Assembly (NCBI RefSeq): GCF_964199755.1
Contig: NC_133906.1
Coordinates: forward strand, 9,424,001-9,488,000
DNA length: 64,000 nt
Source: Larus michahellis
Lineage: Eukaryota; Chordata; Aves; Charadriiformes; Laridae
Reading direction: 5' to 3'
Shown here one piece after another: positions 62,401 through 64,000 of this stretch. Every line of letters begins with the position of its first letter. Position 1 is the first letter of the stretch. The notes beneath the pieces were generated by a model that worked only from the letters and a program-made list of their open reading frames with translations, ran no database searches and had not been told where the DNA came from. A program made the position numbers and the translations under genes.

Positions 62401-63710
62401 AGGACTTTAGTGTAAACATACTAAAAACCTCATCACTTTTTGTTCATATCTGTATTTCACAGATAGATATACTAAAGAACATGCAGCTGAGATCCTGAGG
62501 TGTGGCCTCAATGCTTTAGGACTGTACGATCTATAACTTTACTTAGTGCTTCCATCATGACTGCCAACCTGAGCAATATCACATGTGTTTGCACCTGCCA
62601 TTGGCATAAGGACCTTGTGTCCCCTGTCTCGCTGGATGCTGGATGCTGAAAGCAGTGTTTCCTCTGAAATTATCGCTTTTTTCCTATTTTTGATTTCAAT
62701 AGTTTTGAGGTTTTCTGTTGCTGCCCAGTGGCTCAGTCCTGAATTATTTTTTTCTTGGAGCTTTCTGATCACCCAGCATAGGAGTTGCTGCCATCCCTGA
62801 GGCTGAATAGTTAACATGAGTTGATTTCTTTGTATTTTCTCTGTATTGCTTTACATATTTGTTTTTGTAAGACTGTACACTTTAAGATTTCCCTTTGTTC
62901 CTCCAACCTACAAATCAAAAACCTACATAGGAAGTACCCCAGAATTTGTGAAGTTTCATCTGCTTTGATAACAAAAAACTTTGTTCTAAAAAATATATGT
63001 CTGTAAATAAGTGATAATTTGCATTCTTTGCAAACCAAAAGGCTTAAACCAGGGCTTAAGGAAGGATATTTTAGTAGTAAAATGAATCATCTTGAAATAA
63101 TGTAGTCCTCCACGTCTGGCAAAACATGCTGTACTGGTGAAGAAATGCCGTTATGATGTTTAGTTTTACAGGAATTGGCTAGAAAATAGGAGGAGCAGGT
63201 TCCTGCTATCACCTGTACAATTGAACATTGTACAAAAGATTGACCTGCAAGTGGGCAGAGGGTCAGATTGCCACATATATCATTACTTAGTCCAAATTCT
63301 GTATAACTATTAACTTGAGGGCATCAAATCTAGACAGCTAGGCTAGTTAGAGAGGGGAAGAGTGAGCAAGACACAAATGAGATGAAAGACAAACCAGGAC
63401 TAAAGCCTTGCAGAAAGCAGAACCCAGTAGCATTGACAGCACTGGACCTAATGCCTTGAAGTGTTTCCCATGGGAAACTAAGTGGCTTAATTTGGTATTC
63501 TTGGTGCAGAGATGCAGAGGTTGGCCTGATGTAACATAAATCTACATACTGTACTTGAATAACATTTTATTTTAAGAATAATTTTGTATTGGCTGACCTG
63601 TAGCATGCAGAATATTTTTATGTTTTTTTTAAATTACTTTATAGAGAGGTTTCAAAAGCTTAATATATAAGGATAGTCAAAATAGTTGTATCTTCATTAT
63701 GAGGCACTTG

Positions 63711-63775
63711 GGACCTTATCCTGCTGCCAGTTAAGTTAGAAGAATTTTGTTTCTGACGGCAGTGGATAAGATCAC
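63711..63775. mobile_element. Ancient repeat relic (cttatcctgctgcc type)
   Basis: gaccttatcctgctgcc and the later cggcagtggataagatc are imperfect inverted copies. This resembles the tcctgctcccattgaagtcaatgg palindromic 3' ends of very old amniote repeats. Confidence 0.35.
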
Positions 63776-64000
63776 AGGTTTTGTGGGAGCAGGGAGAGTT
63801 AGGCTCAGAACTGGGAAGTCAATAATGCTCTGCTGATATCTACTGGAGTTAAGCAATAGGCTGGAGAAGTTAATATGCTTTGGTTAAAGTACTGGAGGTG
63901 GTGAGTTTTCCCTTTGGAGGGGGTGTGTGTGTCTGGGAGAAAATTGGCAAGCCACTCTGATACCTTAATTAACAGGAACGAGGCAAAACTTTTACGTAGT

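Larger units (their letters stand above)
53506..64000 (-). other. ADRA1B: ADRA1B intron 1 (3' part)
   Basis: In vertebrates ADRA1B has a single large coding intron within TM6, and the exon at 53505 opens in that phase. No exon encoding TM1-TM6 is found up to 64000, so this stretch is taken as intron. It contains an old CR1 (57.6-57.9 kb), compound microsatellites, a perfect hairpin at 58955-58983 and ancient repeat relics. Confidence 0.85.

Noticed and set aside
1..64000. tRNA, snoRNA, CRISPR array, operon or phage-like systems
   Set aside because: No tRNA A/B-box pair, regular spaced repeat array or clustered coding sequence was found. The window is ordinary vertebrate genic DNA.

Overview
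The window is vertebrate nuclear DNA, most likely from a bird. Coding sequence is sparse and split by GT-AG introns. One promoter is a CpG island. The clearest transposon remains are 3' ends of CR1 LINEs, the characteristic sauropsid retroposon. No SINE family or L1 is evident, and introns are compact. A non-avian sauropsid cannot be strictly excluded.

Two protein-coding genes are recognisable, both on the minus strand. TTC1 (tetratricopeptide repeat protein 1) appears complete for coding sequence, with seven coding exons between 37450 and 8337. All reading frames join cleanly into a 290-residue protein with an acidic N-terminal region, three TPR motifs and a conserved C-terminal tail. Its promoter lies in the CpG island around 37.75-38.5 kb, and its most likely poly(A) signal is at 7842-7847. 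ADRA1B (alpha-1B adrenergic receptor) is represented only by its last coding exon (53505-52943), which carries the end of TM6/extracellular loop 3, TM7, helix 8 and the cytoplasmic tail. Exon 1 must lie beyond the right edge. The order ADRA1B then TTC1 in the same orientation matches the human 5q33 neighbourhood and supports both calls.

Layout: 1-7.8 kb is the region 3' of TTC1, with no recognisable exon (in mammals PWWP2A lies tail-to-tail here). 7.8-38.1 kb is TTC1, with its largest intron (26.3-37.1 kb) carrying a roughly 380-bp CR1 and a poly(A)-tailed insertion-like segment. 38.5-52.9 kb is intergenic or ADRA1B 3' UTR. 52.9-53.5 kb is the ADRA1B exon. 53.5-64 kb is ADRA1B intron 1, with an older CR1 and several ancient repeat relics.

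I found no operon, CRISPR, phage or novel multi-gene system, and none is expected in this kind of DNA. The most interesting items are: an ADRA1B tail that lacks the mammalian polyarginine tract; a TTC1 promoter with a ZNF143-like element and a G-quadruplex motif; a poly(A)-tailed, direct-repeat-flanked insertion candidate (unusual for a bird); and several perfect hairpins that may be template-switch products.
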